Under the pieces are notes generated by a model. The model was given only the letters and a program-made list of their open reading frames with translations, searched no databases and was not told where the DNA came from. A program made the position numbers and the translations under genes. A stretch of 64,000 nt of DNA from Planctomycetales bacterium. Its GTDB lineage: Bacteria > Planctomycetota > Planctomycetia > Planctomycetales > Planctomycetaceae. The stretch is from positions 1-64,000 of the forward strand of contig JAPLOA010000057.1 of assembly GCA_026400835.1 (NCBI GenBank), written 5' to 3'. Below are positions 9,208-17,856 of the stretch, piece after piece. The first letter of the stretch is position 1, and each line of letters starts with the position of its first letter.

Positions 9208-9332
9208 CGTCCACTGATCCAATTGCCCAATCACTTTGTGGCTCAACACACGTTCAATGGGACGAATAGAGGCGAGATAATCCGAAACAGGATTCTCTCC
9301 CAACAATCCTCGGCTGCCGCGAAGATTGAGGC

Positions 9333-9890
9333 TCACGGGGATTTCGATCGAAACACTGTCGCCAGCCACAGAGTCATCTCTTTCAGGTCGGCTTCATTCA
9401 TCGACAGAATCAGTTCCTGCCGATGCACGTCATGCACCGCCAGAATATTGTCCGCGTGAAATACGATTTGATGACCAAGGCTCAATCCATGCAGGCGAGC
9501 TTCTGCGAGCGAATTGTCGATGGTGCCCAGAAACGCATCACCTTCACGCTTGATGACTTGCACCCAGAAGTCCTCACCCCAGCCACGTGACGGGATCTTC
9601 TGTTCGGGAAGCGGAACCAAAGTCGCCGGGTGCTCATGACGCAGAATCGGTTTCGACATCACGCCTTTGCAGGATGGGCACTCGCATTGTTCTGCTACAT
9701 CTTCGTGGATCGAAAATCTTGTGGAGTCAATTCGCAATTCAACAAAGTGCCCCACGTTAACTTGTCGCTTGATGACGCGAGGAGGTATCCGGAAGTGCTC
9801 CGGATTCTCCTGGTGCTTGCGTTCCCCGTCCACCAACTGATAGTCATTGGAGAAGCGCTGGTTCTGCAATTGTGCGGCCAGATCGCCCAT
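9333..9890 (-). CDS. DUF2314-like hypothetical protein
   Basis: 185 residues. A Cys pair (CPSC near residue 70) is followed by a C-terminal half (DFWVQVIKREGDAFLGTIDN... then GLSLGHQIVFHADNI) that resembles DUF2314-type domains, which have a Trp-containing first strand and a 'G-x-x-V-x-F' strand followed by an 'I-x-D/V-x' end. No signal peptide is seen. Its ATG directly follows the TAA of the upstream DUF1501 gene, so the two are almost certainly cotranscribed and translationally coupled. The domain match is by eye. Function unknown. Confidence 0.65.
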   Translation of the reverse strand: MGDLAAQLQNQRFSNDYQLVDGERKHQENPEHFRIPPRVIKRQVNVGHFVELRIDSTRFSIHEDVAEQCECPSCKGVMSKPILRHEHPATLVPLPEQKIPSRGWGEDFWVQVIKREGDAFLGTIDNSLAEARLHGLSLGHQIVFHADNILAVHDVHRQELILSMNEADLKEMTLWLATVFRSKSP

Positions 9891-11336
9891 TTAAGTAGCG
9901 ACTTCCGGCGGTCGATTGAGAATCGCACTCACAACTTTGCCGGCCTGTCCATCCAGCAGACTGCCGGTCCCGTTGGCTCGACGGAACGACAACTGTTCCT
10001 GATTGAGTCCGAACAGATACATCAGCGTCGCATGATAGTCGTAATGATTCACGATGTCCGTGACAGCTTTATGACCTATGTCATCCGTTGTTCCATGAAT
10101 GCATCCGCCTTTGACCCCGCCGCCAGCCAGCCACATGCTGAAGCCATAGGTGTTGTGATCGCGGCCGATATTCTGTTCGTTCTGGACCACCGGCAATCGA
10201 CCCATTTCTCCGCCCCAGTGAACGACAGTTGAATCCAGCATGCCGCGCTCTTTCAGATCTTTAATCAACGCCGCGGCCGGCTTATCAGTGCGCTGACATA
10301 CGGCTGGCAGAGCTGTCAGGATGCCCCCATGATGATCCCAGGTCTGATTGCCTGTATGCAACTGCACGAATCGAACACCGCGTTCGACCAGTCGACGAGC
10401 GATCAGACAGCGGCTTCCATATTCCTGAGTTTTGGGATCATCGATCCCGTACAGCTTCTGAGTCGCCTCAGTCTCCTGAGAAATATCCATCGCTTCTTTG
10501 GCCGCAATTTGCATCCCGGCGGCCAGTTCATAACTCTGCATTCTCGCCGACAGATCATGCTCACCCGGATGCCGTGCGAGATGTTCTTCGTTGAGCCGAC
10601 GCAGATAACGCAGCATCTTTTCCTGGCTCGCTCCCTTAAGAGAGGGCGGAGGATCAAGATTGAGAATTCGAGGTTCCTGCGAGCGAACGACGGTTCCCTG
10701 ATAAACCGACGGCAACCAGCCGTTCTGCCAGTTTTCAACACCCAGGACCGGCAATCCGGAGGGATCAGTCAGCACCATGAACGCGGGCAGGTTCACACAG
10801 TCGCTGCCCATGCCGTAGGTCATCCAGGAACCCAGCGAAGGGCGCCCGGAAAGTTGACGGCCTGTGTTCAAAGCATTGATGGATTCGCCATGGTTGTTGA
10901 CACCTGTGTGCATCGAACGAATCAGGCAGATATCGTCAGCGACGGAGCCAAGATGAGTGACAAGCTCACTGAGATCCATCCCGCACTGACCGTATTTGCG
11001 GAAACGCCACGGGCAGCCGAACAACTTGCTGCTGGCTTCACCCGCGTTGTCATACTTGATGTCGCCGGTATAAGTTTTCATGTGCAGCCGGTTGAGTTCC
11101 GGCTTGGGATCGAACATATCGATATGACTCGGCCCGCCCTGCATGAACATGGAGATCATGGCGGTGGCCTGAGGCTTGGCTGCAGGGACTTTGGGAGTAA
11201 TATCAAACGACGGCACTTCGAGATTCGGTTTCGGCGGTTCCGCCTTCAAGCCCTGCTGCTGGAGCCAGGCCCAGGCAAGACTTCCCAATCCCAGCGATTG
11301 CTGAGCGATCCAATGGCGTCGAGTGAAATGATTCAC
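9891..11336 (-). CDS. DUF1501 domain-containing protein (alkaline-phosphatase-like fold)
   Basis: 481 residues. The N-terminus has a twin-arginine-like signal (RRHWIAQQSLGLGSLAWAWL), so export by Tat is likely. Family landmarks are FMQGGPSHIDMFDPKP near 63-78, MHTGVNNHGESINALNTGR, WDHHGG, and HWGGEMGRLP...GRDHNTYGFSMWLAGGGVKGG near 375-415. DUF1501 proteins belong to the sulfatase/alkaline phosphatase-like superfamily and are expanded in planctomycetes, usually beside DUF1549/DUF1553 genes; here no such partner is adjacent. The start is GTG with a near-perfect GGGAGG seven bases upstream. The coupled downstream gene is DUF2314-like. Confidence 0.92.
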   Translation of the reverse strand: MNHFTRRHWIAQQSLGLGSLAWAWLQQQGLKAEPPKPNLEVPSFDITPKVPAAKPQATAMISMFMQGGPSHIDMFDPKPELNRLHMKTYTGDIKYDNAGEASSKLFGCPWRFRKYGQCGMDLSELVTHLGSVADDICLIRSMHTGVNNHGESINALNTGRQLSGRPSLGSWMTYGMGSDCVNLPAFMVLTDPSGLPVLGVENWQNGWLPSVYQGTVVRSQEPRILNLDPPPSLKGASQEKMLRYLRRLNEEHLARHPGEHDLSARMQSYELAAGMQIAAKEAMDISQETEATQKLYGIDDPKTQEYGSRCLIARRLVERGVRFVQLHTGNQTWDHHGGILTALPAVCQRTDKPAAALIKDLKERGMLDSTVVHWGGEMGRLPVVQNEQNIGRDHNTYGFSMWLAGGGVKGGCIHGTTDDIGHKAVTDIVNHYDYHATLMYLFGLNQEQLSFRRANGTGSLLDGQAGKVVSAILNRPPEVAT

Positions 11337-11868
11337 GGATCTGCCTCCCGAATTCAGAAGTCTGTTCGAATTGCCGCGCGACAGTTTGACCCGCCCGGCG
11401 ATGCCACTGAAGTCTACCCCGTCGCTGGCCCGTTGTCACCCGGGACTTTTCTTGTCCCCATTTTCCGTCACCGACCATTCTGATTAGGTCAGCACTGCCG
11501 TCCACGCCAGGAGAATTGAATCCGCGACGACGTCGTTTTCTGAATGGTACGGCGCAAGCGAGTTGTTGATTTAGTCGTTTAACGGCAAGCCGCAGGCGTC
11601 GTTGCCCGGTTTCGCCTACGCCTGCGGCTCGCCGTTAAACGAAAATACTCAATACGCCACTGAATCAACACTCAGCTATCGCCATGCTGCTCACTCGGTC
11701 CATGTTTCGGTCCATGTTATTGAACATAATTTTTCCCGCCATCGCGTGACACTTTCGACGTCAACGGAAAGAATCCGGACCACCGCCGCCCCATTTCGGC
11801 ACGGGAATGACTTCCGACTGAAACTCCAACCTCGAAATCTCTCAGCCTTCCTTCTTATGACGGAAACC
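11337..11868. other. Intergenic region with R1 palindrome
   Basis: 532 bp between the divergent DUF1501 and M20 peptidase genes. Apart from the R1 repeat I see no gene. An open frame leads into the peptidase from the left, but its first 89 residues show no protein features and include the repeat. Confidence 0.55.
11576..11641. repeat. Complete palindromic repeat, family R1
   Basis: Left arm cgtttaacggcaagccgcag, right arm ctgcggctcgccgttaaacg, separated by about 26 bases. The arms are 23 bp with one mismatch. A second complete copy is at 13078-13142, so the M20 peptidase gene is flanked on both sides. Confidence 0.85.
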
Positions 11869-13062
11869 ATGAACGCAAGACCGCCTGTTGATCCTCTGCC
11901 AATTCTCAAACATCTGGTTTCAATCCCCAGCGTGAATCCCATGGGGCGAGATGTCTCCGGTGACGAATACTACGAAGGTCGAGTCACCGCGTGGCTTGTT
12001 GAGTATCTGAACAACCACCATCTCCCTGTGGAAGTTGTCGAAACCGCCGACGGTCGGGCCAACGTGATCTCGCGCATTGATTCTCCGGGGTCCACAAAAA
12101 CAGTTCTGCTTGATGCTCACCAGGACACAGTTCCCGTTGACGGCATGACGATTCCTCCTTACGAACCAACGGAACGCGACGGCCGGATTTATGGCCGTGG
12201 CTCCTGCGATGTGAAGGGCGGACTGGCCGCGATGCTGGCCGCGTTTACTCGATTATCCATGGATCGACCGCAGGGCATGCCGAATGTGGTTCTTTCAATG
12301 ACCTGTGACGAAGAAGCCACAAGCCTGGGGATTAATCATCTGGTTGGCAGCTGGTCCGGCCGAGCACCCGCCTATCGACTTTGTCCTCAACGACCGGATA
12401 TCGCGATTATCGCCGAGCCAACTCTGCTGGACATCGTCGTGGCTCATCGCGGAGCAACTCGTTGGCAAATTCGAACCACCGGCCGAGCCTGCCATAGTTC
12501 TCGCCCTTCCGAAGGTATCAATGCGATTTATCGCATGGCCAAAGTTGTGCAGTGTCTGGAGGAATATGCCGCATGGCTGCCGGGTTCTCGGCCAGCTCAT
12601 CGACTGTGCGGTCCTGCCACGCTGAGCGTCGGTCTGATCTCCGGTGGAAGTAGTGTCAATGTTGTGCCTGATGGCTGCGTGATCGACATTGATCGCCGAG
12701 TTCTCCCGGGTGAAGACAGCCTGAGAGTTCGCGCTGAAGTCATCGAACATCTTCGCAGTAAACTCGACTTCGATCTGATCCATGAAGAACCATACTGCCT
12801 GAGTTCGGCGCTGGGCGATGAACTCAACGGGCCGCTCGCGGTGAAACTTGGTGCGGCGATTCGTTCTGTCGTGGGGCCTCGCGAAATTATCGGAGTACCG
12901 TTCGGAACTCATGCATCGCGAGTCGCCGCAATCGGAATTCCGTCCGTCGTCTTTGGCCCTGGCGACATCGCTCAAGCGCATACAAAAGACGAATGGATTG
13001 AGATCGATCAGTTGCACAAAGCAACGGAGATCTATTACCAGTTCTGCGCCGCGGGTGGCTAA
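11869..13062 (+). CDS. M20 family metallopeptidase (ArgE/DapE/acetylornithine deacetylase type)
   Basis: 397 residues from ATG 11869 (GGAA just upstream; ATG 11857 is an alternative). Zinc ligands and catalytic residues are visible: LLDAHQDTVPVD (His, then catalytic Asp), YGRGSCDVKGGLAAML (bridging Asp), TCDEEATSLG (catalytic Glu and ligand), and a C-terminal AQAHTKDEWI (His). The dimerisation domain contains ACHSSRPSEGINAIY. Members hydrolyse N-acyl amino acids or succinyl-diaminopimelate in the cytoplasm; the domain set fits the ArgE/DapE group but does not settle the substrate. Flanked by R1 repeats on both sides. Confidence 0.9.
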   Translation: MNARPPVDPLPILKHLVSIPSVNPMGRDVSGDEYYEGRVTAWLVEYLNNHHLPVEVVETADGRANVISRIDSPGSTKTVLLDAHQDTVPVDGMTIPPYEPTERDGRIYGRGSCDVKGGLAAMLAAFTRLSMDRPQGMPNVVLSMTCDEEATSLGINHLVGSWSGRAPAYRLCPQRPDIAIIAEPTLLDIVVAHRGATRWQIRTTGRACHSSRPSEGINAIYRMAKVVQCLEEYAAWLPGSRPAHRLCGPATLSVGLISGGSSVNVVPDGCVIDIDRRVLPGEDSLRVRAEVIEHLRSKLDFDLIHEEPYCLSSALGDELNGPLAVKLGAAIRSVVGPREIIGVPFGTHASRVAAIGIPSVVFGPGDIAQAHTKDEWIEIDQLHKATEIYYQFCAAGG

Positions 13063-13077
13063 GTCCGCATAGCAAAT

Positions 13078-13142
13078 CGTTTAACGGCAAGCCGCAGGCG
13101 ACTGGGGCTCGCGGCACCGACGCCTGCGGCTTGCCGTTCAAC
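13078..13142. repeat. Complete palindromic repeat, family R1
   Basis: Arms cgtttaacggcaagccgcag and ctgcggcttgccgttcaac flank about 25 bases. It sits between the M20 peptidase stop and the next gene and could act as an mRNA 3' structure. Confidence 0.85.
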
Positions 13143-13207
13143 AAACAACAAATCAACACCCCACCTGATCTCAAGCCAATACAATCAGTTCCTCAGGAGA
13201 CTTCACG

Positions 13208-14800
13208 ATGTTGATCGGTTATGTCAGTGATGAGCGTTATGTGGCTCAGGCGGATGTGATGCTGGAGTTCATCCATCCCTCTGGTGCCTCCCACGAATCG
13301 CGATCCCGCGCAAGCGGAGCGGTGTATGCCGATCTGCCTGCAGGAACTTATAAAGTCATCCTGCAAAAAGAGGGCTTCGGGGCGAAGTTCTCCAGCATAA
13401 CGGTCCCTCCTGAGAAGCCTCATCAGTTTCGCATACTGACTGATAGCCTGCTGGGATATGCCTGGCCCAAATGGGTTCGTTCCGGCGACGAAGCAGAATT
13501 CCGAGTTCACTCTGTCGAACAATACAAGCTGGAACTCTGGCGTTATGGCTGGAAGCCTGAGAGAGTCAAAGAACTCGGCTGGCACGATGAGCACGGCCCT
13601 CGTGCGACGATGCAGGTCACTCCCGACGGCGACTATACTCAGACCGGTGTGGAGTGGAACAAGGTCGGATACGCCTGCAAGACTCATCGACAGTATGTAA
13701 CAGCTCCGGATCGCAGCGGCCTCTATTATTTCCGCGCAAGCACTCGATCGGGCCGTCAGTTTTCTTTTCCCTGGATTGTTGCTCCTCAACAACCCACGGC
13801 CAAAGTTGCGGTGCTGGCGTCGAACATCACGTGGAATGCGTATAACCCGTTCGGCGGTCGCAGCAACTATATTCATGCCGATCAGTTACCGCCGACACCA
13901 ACCGTGAACGCGAGATTTGAGCTGCAAAGATATATCGATCCGGAACATGGCACCTGGGGCTATCCGGATTACGTGCCGCTCTCTTTTGAGCGTCCTGAAC
14001 CGTTCTGTCATATCGACTTCAATGAACAGATTACCGATCCGATCGAAGGTCGTCAGGCCTGTCATATTGCTCCGGCAGAATGGCGTCTGGCCGGTTGGCT
14101 TGAACAACAGCAGATTGCGTATGACTATTACGCCGAAACTCAACTGCACGATGGTACGCTGGATCTTTCGGCTTACAAAGTTCTGATCATCGCAGTGCAT
14201 CCCGAGTACTGGTCGCGGACGATGTATGATCGAGTCAAGAAGTGGGTTTTCGAGCAGGGCGGCAAGCTCGTCTATCTCGGAGGCAACGGCCTGAATTGCG
14301 AAGTTGTCCTTCACGACAACTCGACGATGTCAGTGCTCAATGGCAGTATTACTTCGCTATGGAGCTCGGGCATGGGAGGACGTGACAGTCGCATGGCGGT
14401 GACTCACGAGTCTGAAGCCAATCTGCTGGGAGTCGTCTTTACTCCGGCCGGAGCTATGACCGGAGCGCCGTATCAAGTCGTCGATCAGAACCACTGGATC
14501 TTCGACGGGACCAGTCTGAAGCATGGCCAGATTTTTGGCACAGCCAGTCTGCACTGCCGCTGCCCCGGCGGAGCGTCGGGCCATGAAACGGACAAGCGAA
14601 CTGCGAGTTCTCCCGCAAATACTCATGTGATCGCGCGAGGACTCAATTGTGACGACGGCGGAGCGGAAATGGTCATCTTCGATACACCGTCCGGCGGTCA
14701 GGTCTTTTCTGTTGGCTCGATCAACTATGTCGCGTCGCTGCCTGTCGACAAGGACATTTCGCAAATCACCGAAAACGTCCTGCGACGATTTTTGATGTAA
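13208..14800 (+). CDS. N,N-dimethylformamidase large-subunit-like protein
   Basis: 530 residues, with AGGAG seven bases before the ATG. Residues 1-75 form a beta-rich domain (GYVSDERYVAQADVMLEF...LPAGTYKVILQKEGFGAKF). The rest resembles the C-terminal domain of dimethylformamidase beta subunits: WPKWVRSGDEAEFRVHSVEQYKLELWRYGW, then VLASNITWNAYNPFGGRSNYI near 200 and a Rossmann-like HPEYWSRTMYDRVKKWVFEQGGKLVYLGGNG near 340-370. DMFase hydrolyses N,N-dimethylformamide with a mononuclear iron site, but homologues like this are widespread and their substrates are unknown. No small subunit is adjacent. No signal peptide. Confidence 0.75.
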   Translation: MLIGYVSDERYVAQADVMLEFIHPSGASHESRSRASGAVYADLPAGTYKVILQKEGFGAKFSSITVPPEKPHQFRILTDSLLGYAWPKWVRSGDEAEFRVHSVEQYKLELWRYGWKPERVKELGWHDEHGPRATMQVTPDGDYTQTGVEWNKVGYACKTHRQYVTAPDRSGLYYFRASTRSGRQFSFPWIVAPQQPTAKVAVLASNITWNAYNPFGGRSNYIHADQLPPTPTVNARFELQRYIDPEHGTWGYPDYVPLSFERPEPFCHIDFNEQITDPIEGRQACHIAPAEWRLAGWLEQQQIAYDYYAETQLHDGTLDLSAYKVLIIAVHPEYWSRTMYDRVKKWVFEQGGKLVYLGGNGLNCEVVLHDNSTMSVLNGSITSLWSSGMGGRDSRMAVTHESEANLLGVVFTPAGAMTGAPYQVVDQNHWIFDGTSLKHGQIFGTASLHCRCPGGASGHETDKRTASSPANTHVIARGLNCDDGGAEMVIFDTPSGGQVFSVGSINYVASLPVDKDISQITENVLRRFLM

Positions 14801-14858
14801 ATGCATTGGAGATGCAATCTCGCTTGAACCGTTCTTCGTCGTGGCAGCAAAGGCAAAC

Positions 14859-14887
14859 GGCCCGGAGTTCCATATGAAACTCGGGCC
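14859..14887. terminator. Bidirectional hairpin between convergent genes
   Basis: ggcccggagtt pairs with aaactcgggcc around the palindromic core ccatatg. It lies between the stop of the DMFase-like gene (plus) and the stop of the pilin-like gene (minus). T tracts are weak on both sides, so terminator strength is uncertain. Confidence 0.5.
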
Positions 14888-14943
14888 AATGCGATACTGT
14901 TATTTGACGTCACACGATTTCTGTTCGGTGACAAGACCTCAGA

Positions 14944-15714
14944 CTACGCCTGAGGAGGAATCGTGCTCTTTTCAGGAACCGGAACCAGCGGGCTTGCTGG
15001 GGTTGGCGGAACAGCAGGATTTTGCGGTGCATTCGGAACAACAGATGGTGCCCCGTCTTCCGCAGGGACGACGATCACTTCAGAAGAGGAATGCTGCACC
15101 GCCGCACCGTTATGGACGTCTGTCGACGCACAGTCCTGACATCCGGGTACCACAACTGGAGCAACCTGTTCAGCTCGTGGAGACAAAGGATACTCGGTCA
15201 CTTTCATTCCCGGAACTCCAGTCCCGATGACGCGAGCCCCATTCACGGAACCGCAAGGGGCTTTACCGCAGGGTGCAGAACCACAGGGAGCGGTTCCACA
15301 CGGTGCCGTTTCATAAGTGCCGGAGTTGGCGATGGAGCCGCAGGAGGAACATCCTGTTGTTGAGGCGCCGCTACAGTCGCCACAGGCTGACACCTGGACC
15401 TGACGCACTTCGGTGCATCCCACGATATCGCCGCATTTTTGACTGTCGTTTTCGCAGTTGCTGTACGATGAGCCCGCCGTATAAGCACAGCAACGTCCGA
15501 GAGTTCCAGCCTTGCGAAACGAGGAGAATGAGTAGGATTGATCCAAAGCACCGATGGCACCTGCGAGGTCCTGCAGTTCGCCGTTCACCGACTTCTGCAA
15601 ACAAGCGACGCCGGTAATCAGTCCGATCACAAGCAGTGATCCGACAATGACAATTTCAGTGGACAGGATCACTCCGTGCTCATCCTGCCGAAGAGCCTTC
15701 AGCAGATTCAACAT
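14944..15714 (-). CDS. Cysteine-rich Flp-pilin-like secreted protein
   Basis: 256 residues from ATG 15714, which has GGAG seven bases upstream. The N-terminus (DEHGVILSTEIVIVGSLLVI, residues 11-30) matches the layout of Flp/TadE-type pilins: charged leader, D/E-x-G, a Glu in a hydrophobic helix of about 20 residues. After the helix come about 20 cysteines within residues 70-200, including a five-residue repeat x-A-P-C-G present four times at about 140-160, then a Pro/Val/Ser-rich tail ending in several P-P/V-P motifs. No prepilin peptidase or tad genes are nearby. It is probably a surface or envelope-anchored protein with many disulfides. The assignment to pilins is based on the N-terminus only. 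Confidence 0.7.
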   Translation of the reverse strand: MLNLLKALRQDEHGVILSTEIVIVGSLLVIGLITGVACLQKSVNGELQDLAGAIGALDQSYSFSSFRKAGTLGRCCAYTAGSSYSNCENDSQKCGDIVGCTEVRQVQVSACGDCSGASTTGCSSCGSIANSGTYETAPCGTAPCGSAPCGKAPCGSVNGARVIGTGVPGMKVTEYPLSPRAEQVAPVVVPGCQDCASTDVHNGAAVQHSSSEVIVVPAEDGAPSVVPNAPQNPAVPPTPASPLVPVPEKSTIPPQA

Positions 15715-16649
15715 TCTAATTCTCCGAATTCGACACCAGAGGGAAAGAGATCCGCAACGCCATGCTGCGGTGTTCGTTGGCAGACGATCAGCGGGCCTGC
15801 CAGCCGGATCCATATTCGATGACTTCGAGTGGCACCGTCAGACGGCGAGCAGCCTGCGTAAACCGCGGCGATCAGCGACGATCTGAGTGTGTGATGTTTC
15901 GTCGAGATTTGTTTCGATGAGATGTCAGAAGGAGTTCGCTCACCCGAAGCGAGAAAGGGGCCTCTCACAACCCCTTCTCGCGTCGGACGAACAATGCGGC
16001 TGAACTCGTTTCAGCCGAGCGCGGTTTCTCAGGCCGCTGGAAAGTGGTTTCTCAGGCCACCTTCTCCCTCTCTCGCTGTGAACGGAGCGGGTTGCAGTGC
16101 GATGGAATGTCTCTCTCGGGACAGCCCTGGATGGCTCTCTGTAAGTGGCAGCCAGGACCGTTCTCTCATTCCTCACAACTGTTGCAACCGTTAACGTCAC
16201 AACGTCAGGGACAATTAGCACAGCCCGTGCCACTCGCAGAATCGTTACAGCGGTCACAGCCGGACCTTCAGCGCAAGATGTTTCAGGCGCAAGAGATACG
16301 CATTGTGACCTGAAAGCAGACAGCTTCACGAGATCTGGTTGTGCGCATCGTAACGTTTACGACTTGTTTAACGATTATGATCAGGATTCTGAACATAACG
16401 GTCGTCAAGATTCTGCGAGCGGTTCCGGCGGCTGTGAATACCCGGAGCTCGGGGCTAATTCTTGAGGCGACGGTCCTGCCGGAGAATCGTGTTGGCAGTG
16501 CTGGGGCAGGAAACCCGGGTTCAATCGCATCGCGGATTCGACATTCAGTCGCTTCATTGGCGTGTTACTGGTATGGTCTGAGCATCCGAAATTGCAGTCG
16601 GCGATAACCGCCCAGCGATCAGCCGGAACAGGAAAGGACAGCGACAACG
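15715..16649. other. Long intergenic region
   Basis: 935 bp with no convincing gene. A near-perfect hairpin is at about 15948-15981 (gcgagaaagggg against ccccttctcgc). Between 16180 and 16420 short cgttaac/aacgt words recur, and the translated frames there show only low-complexity Val/Thr stretches, which may be a decayed gene. Confidence 0.5.
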
Positions 16650-17633
16650 ATGGCGAAGTGTTTGGTTACCGGCGGAGCAGGCTTTATTGGCAGTCACCTG
16701 ACTGAACTCCTGCTGAGTCAGGGGCACGTCGTGGTGGTGCTGGATAATCTGTCCACCGGCCGCGCTCATAATCTGGATGCTGTGAAGCACAATAGCCGCC
16801 TGGAAATCCGCAATGGATCCATCACCGATCCCGTCGCGCTTGGCGAAGCGGTACATGGAGTTGATATGATCTTCCACCTGGCCGCCGCCGTGGGTGTGAA
16901 GCTTGTTGCCGACGATCCCGTGCGAACAATCGAAACCAATATTTATCCGACCGATCACCTGCTGCGTCTGGCCGTGCAGGGATCCGTCAAGAAATTCTTT
17001 CTCGCATCGACCAGCGAAGTTTACGGGAAGCATCCCGGCGAATCATGGGTCGAAGACGATGACCTGCATCTCGGCCCTACCAGCCGACCTCGCTGGGCTT
17101 ACGGTTGTTCAAAAGCCATTGATGAGTTTCTCGCTCTGGCCTATCACAAAAAGTTCGGCCTCGGAGTGACCGTCGGTCGATTCTTCAACGTCGTGGGACC
17201 TCGACAGGTTGGCAACTATGGGATGGTTGTGCCACGTTTCGTAGAAGCCGCTTTGCGTGGCGGTCCGGTCATTGTGTACGACGACGGATCCCAGGTCCGC
17301 TGCTTCGCGCATGTTCGCGAGATTACTCAGTGCATCGCGAAACTGATGGCAACGGATTCTGCGGAAGGCCGAGTCTTCAACATTGGCAGCGATCAGCCGG
17401 TTTCGATTCTGGAGCTGGCCAGGAGTGTGATCGCGAAGACAAACCCCAACGTCGAAGTTCAATTCGTGCCATACGCTCAGGCGTACAGCGAAGACTTCGA
17501 AGATGTTCAGCGTCGGGTTCCCAACGTCAATCGACTGTATGAAACCATCGGTCAGAAGCCGGTGACCACGCTCAGCGAGATTCTCGACGACATCATCGCA
17601 TGGAAGCGCGAAGTAATGCAGAGCCAGTCGTAG
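16650..17633 (+). CDS. NAD-dependent epimerase/dehydratase (extended SDR)
   Basis: 327 residues. N-terminal [10 protein letters not shown] at 7-16 binds [14 protein letters not shown] follows; the active site has Ser/Thr in [16 protein letters not shown] near 115 and YGCSK near 150. The C-terminal half has [11 protein letters not shown] and a substrate-loop RCFAHVREI. This matches nucleotide-sugar epimerases, decarboxylases and dehydratases such as UDP-glucose 4-epimerase or UDP-xylose synthase; the FAHVREI-type segment and the [12 protein letters not shown] region are most like the UDP-glucuronate decarboxylase/epimerase group. It probably supplies sugars for surface polysaccharide. AAGGA lies upstream of the ATG. 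Monocistronic by position. Confidence 0.9.
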   Translation: MAKCLVTGGAGFIGSHLTELLLSQGHVVVVLDNLSTGRAHNLDAVKHNSRLEIRNGSITDPVALGEAVHGVDMIFHLAAAVGVKLVADDPVRTIETNIYPTDHLLRLAVQGSVKKFFLASTSEVYGKHPGESWVEDDDLHLGPTSRPRWAYGCSKAIDEFLALAYHKKFGLGVTVGRFFNVVGPRQVGNYGMVVPRFVEAALRGGPVIVYDDGSQVRCFAHVREITQCIAKLMATDSAEGRVFNIGSDQPVSILELARSVIAKTNPNVEVQFVPYAQAYSEDFEDVQRRVPNVNRLYETIGQKPVTTLSEILDDIIAWKREVMQSQS

Positions 17634-17653
17634 TCTCCTGGCGTCGTCGCACC

Positions 17654-17718
17654 GTAGCGTCGGCTTCAGCCGACGGTGATTGCGTGACTCATGAGCGGTA
17701 CGGCGCTAGCCGCCGGTG
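17654..17718. repeat. Palindromic repeats, family R3 variant
   Basis: Two adjacent hairpins, gtcggcttcagccgac and cggcgctagccgccg, each preceded by gta and followed by ggtg, lie just after the epimerase gene. The central 'ggcttcagcc' is shared with the units at 2.1 and 33.2 kb. Confidence 0.65.
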
Positions 17719-17812
17719 TTTTTGTGCATTCACCGTCCTGCAATCGAAGGCACTGGTGTCGAGCGTTTCGTCAAGTCTTGATACGGCTGAAAATCCGGTG
17801 CGGACAGAAAAA

Positions 17813-17842
17813 ACGCATTCGCCTGCGGCTTGCCGTTAAACG
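17813..17842. repeat. Half copy of repeat family R1
   Basis: Single right arm (cgcctgcggcttgccgttaa) next to the stop codon of the minus-strand transporter gene. Confidence 0.75.
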
Positions 17843-17856
17843 ATCTTTTGAGGGAA

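Noticed and set aside
11576-13142. R1 palindromes as a CRISPR remnant
   Set aside because: Only two full units 1.5 kb apart with a gene between them, no regular spacers and no cas genes.
16145-16465. Possible 106-residue gene in the 16-kb intergenic region
   Set aside because: Low-complexity Thr/Val/Ala start, no ribosome-binding site and no domain; kept only as an unexplained region.
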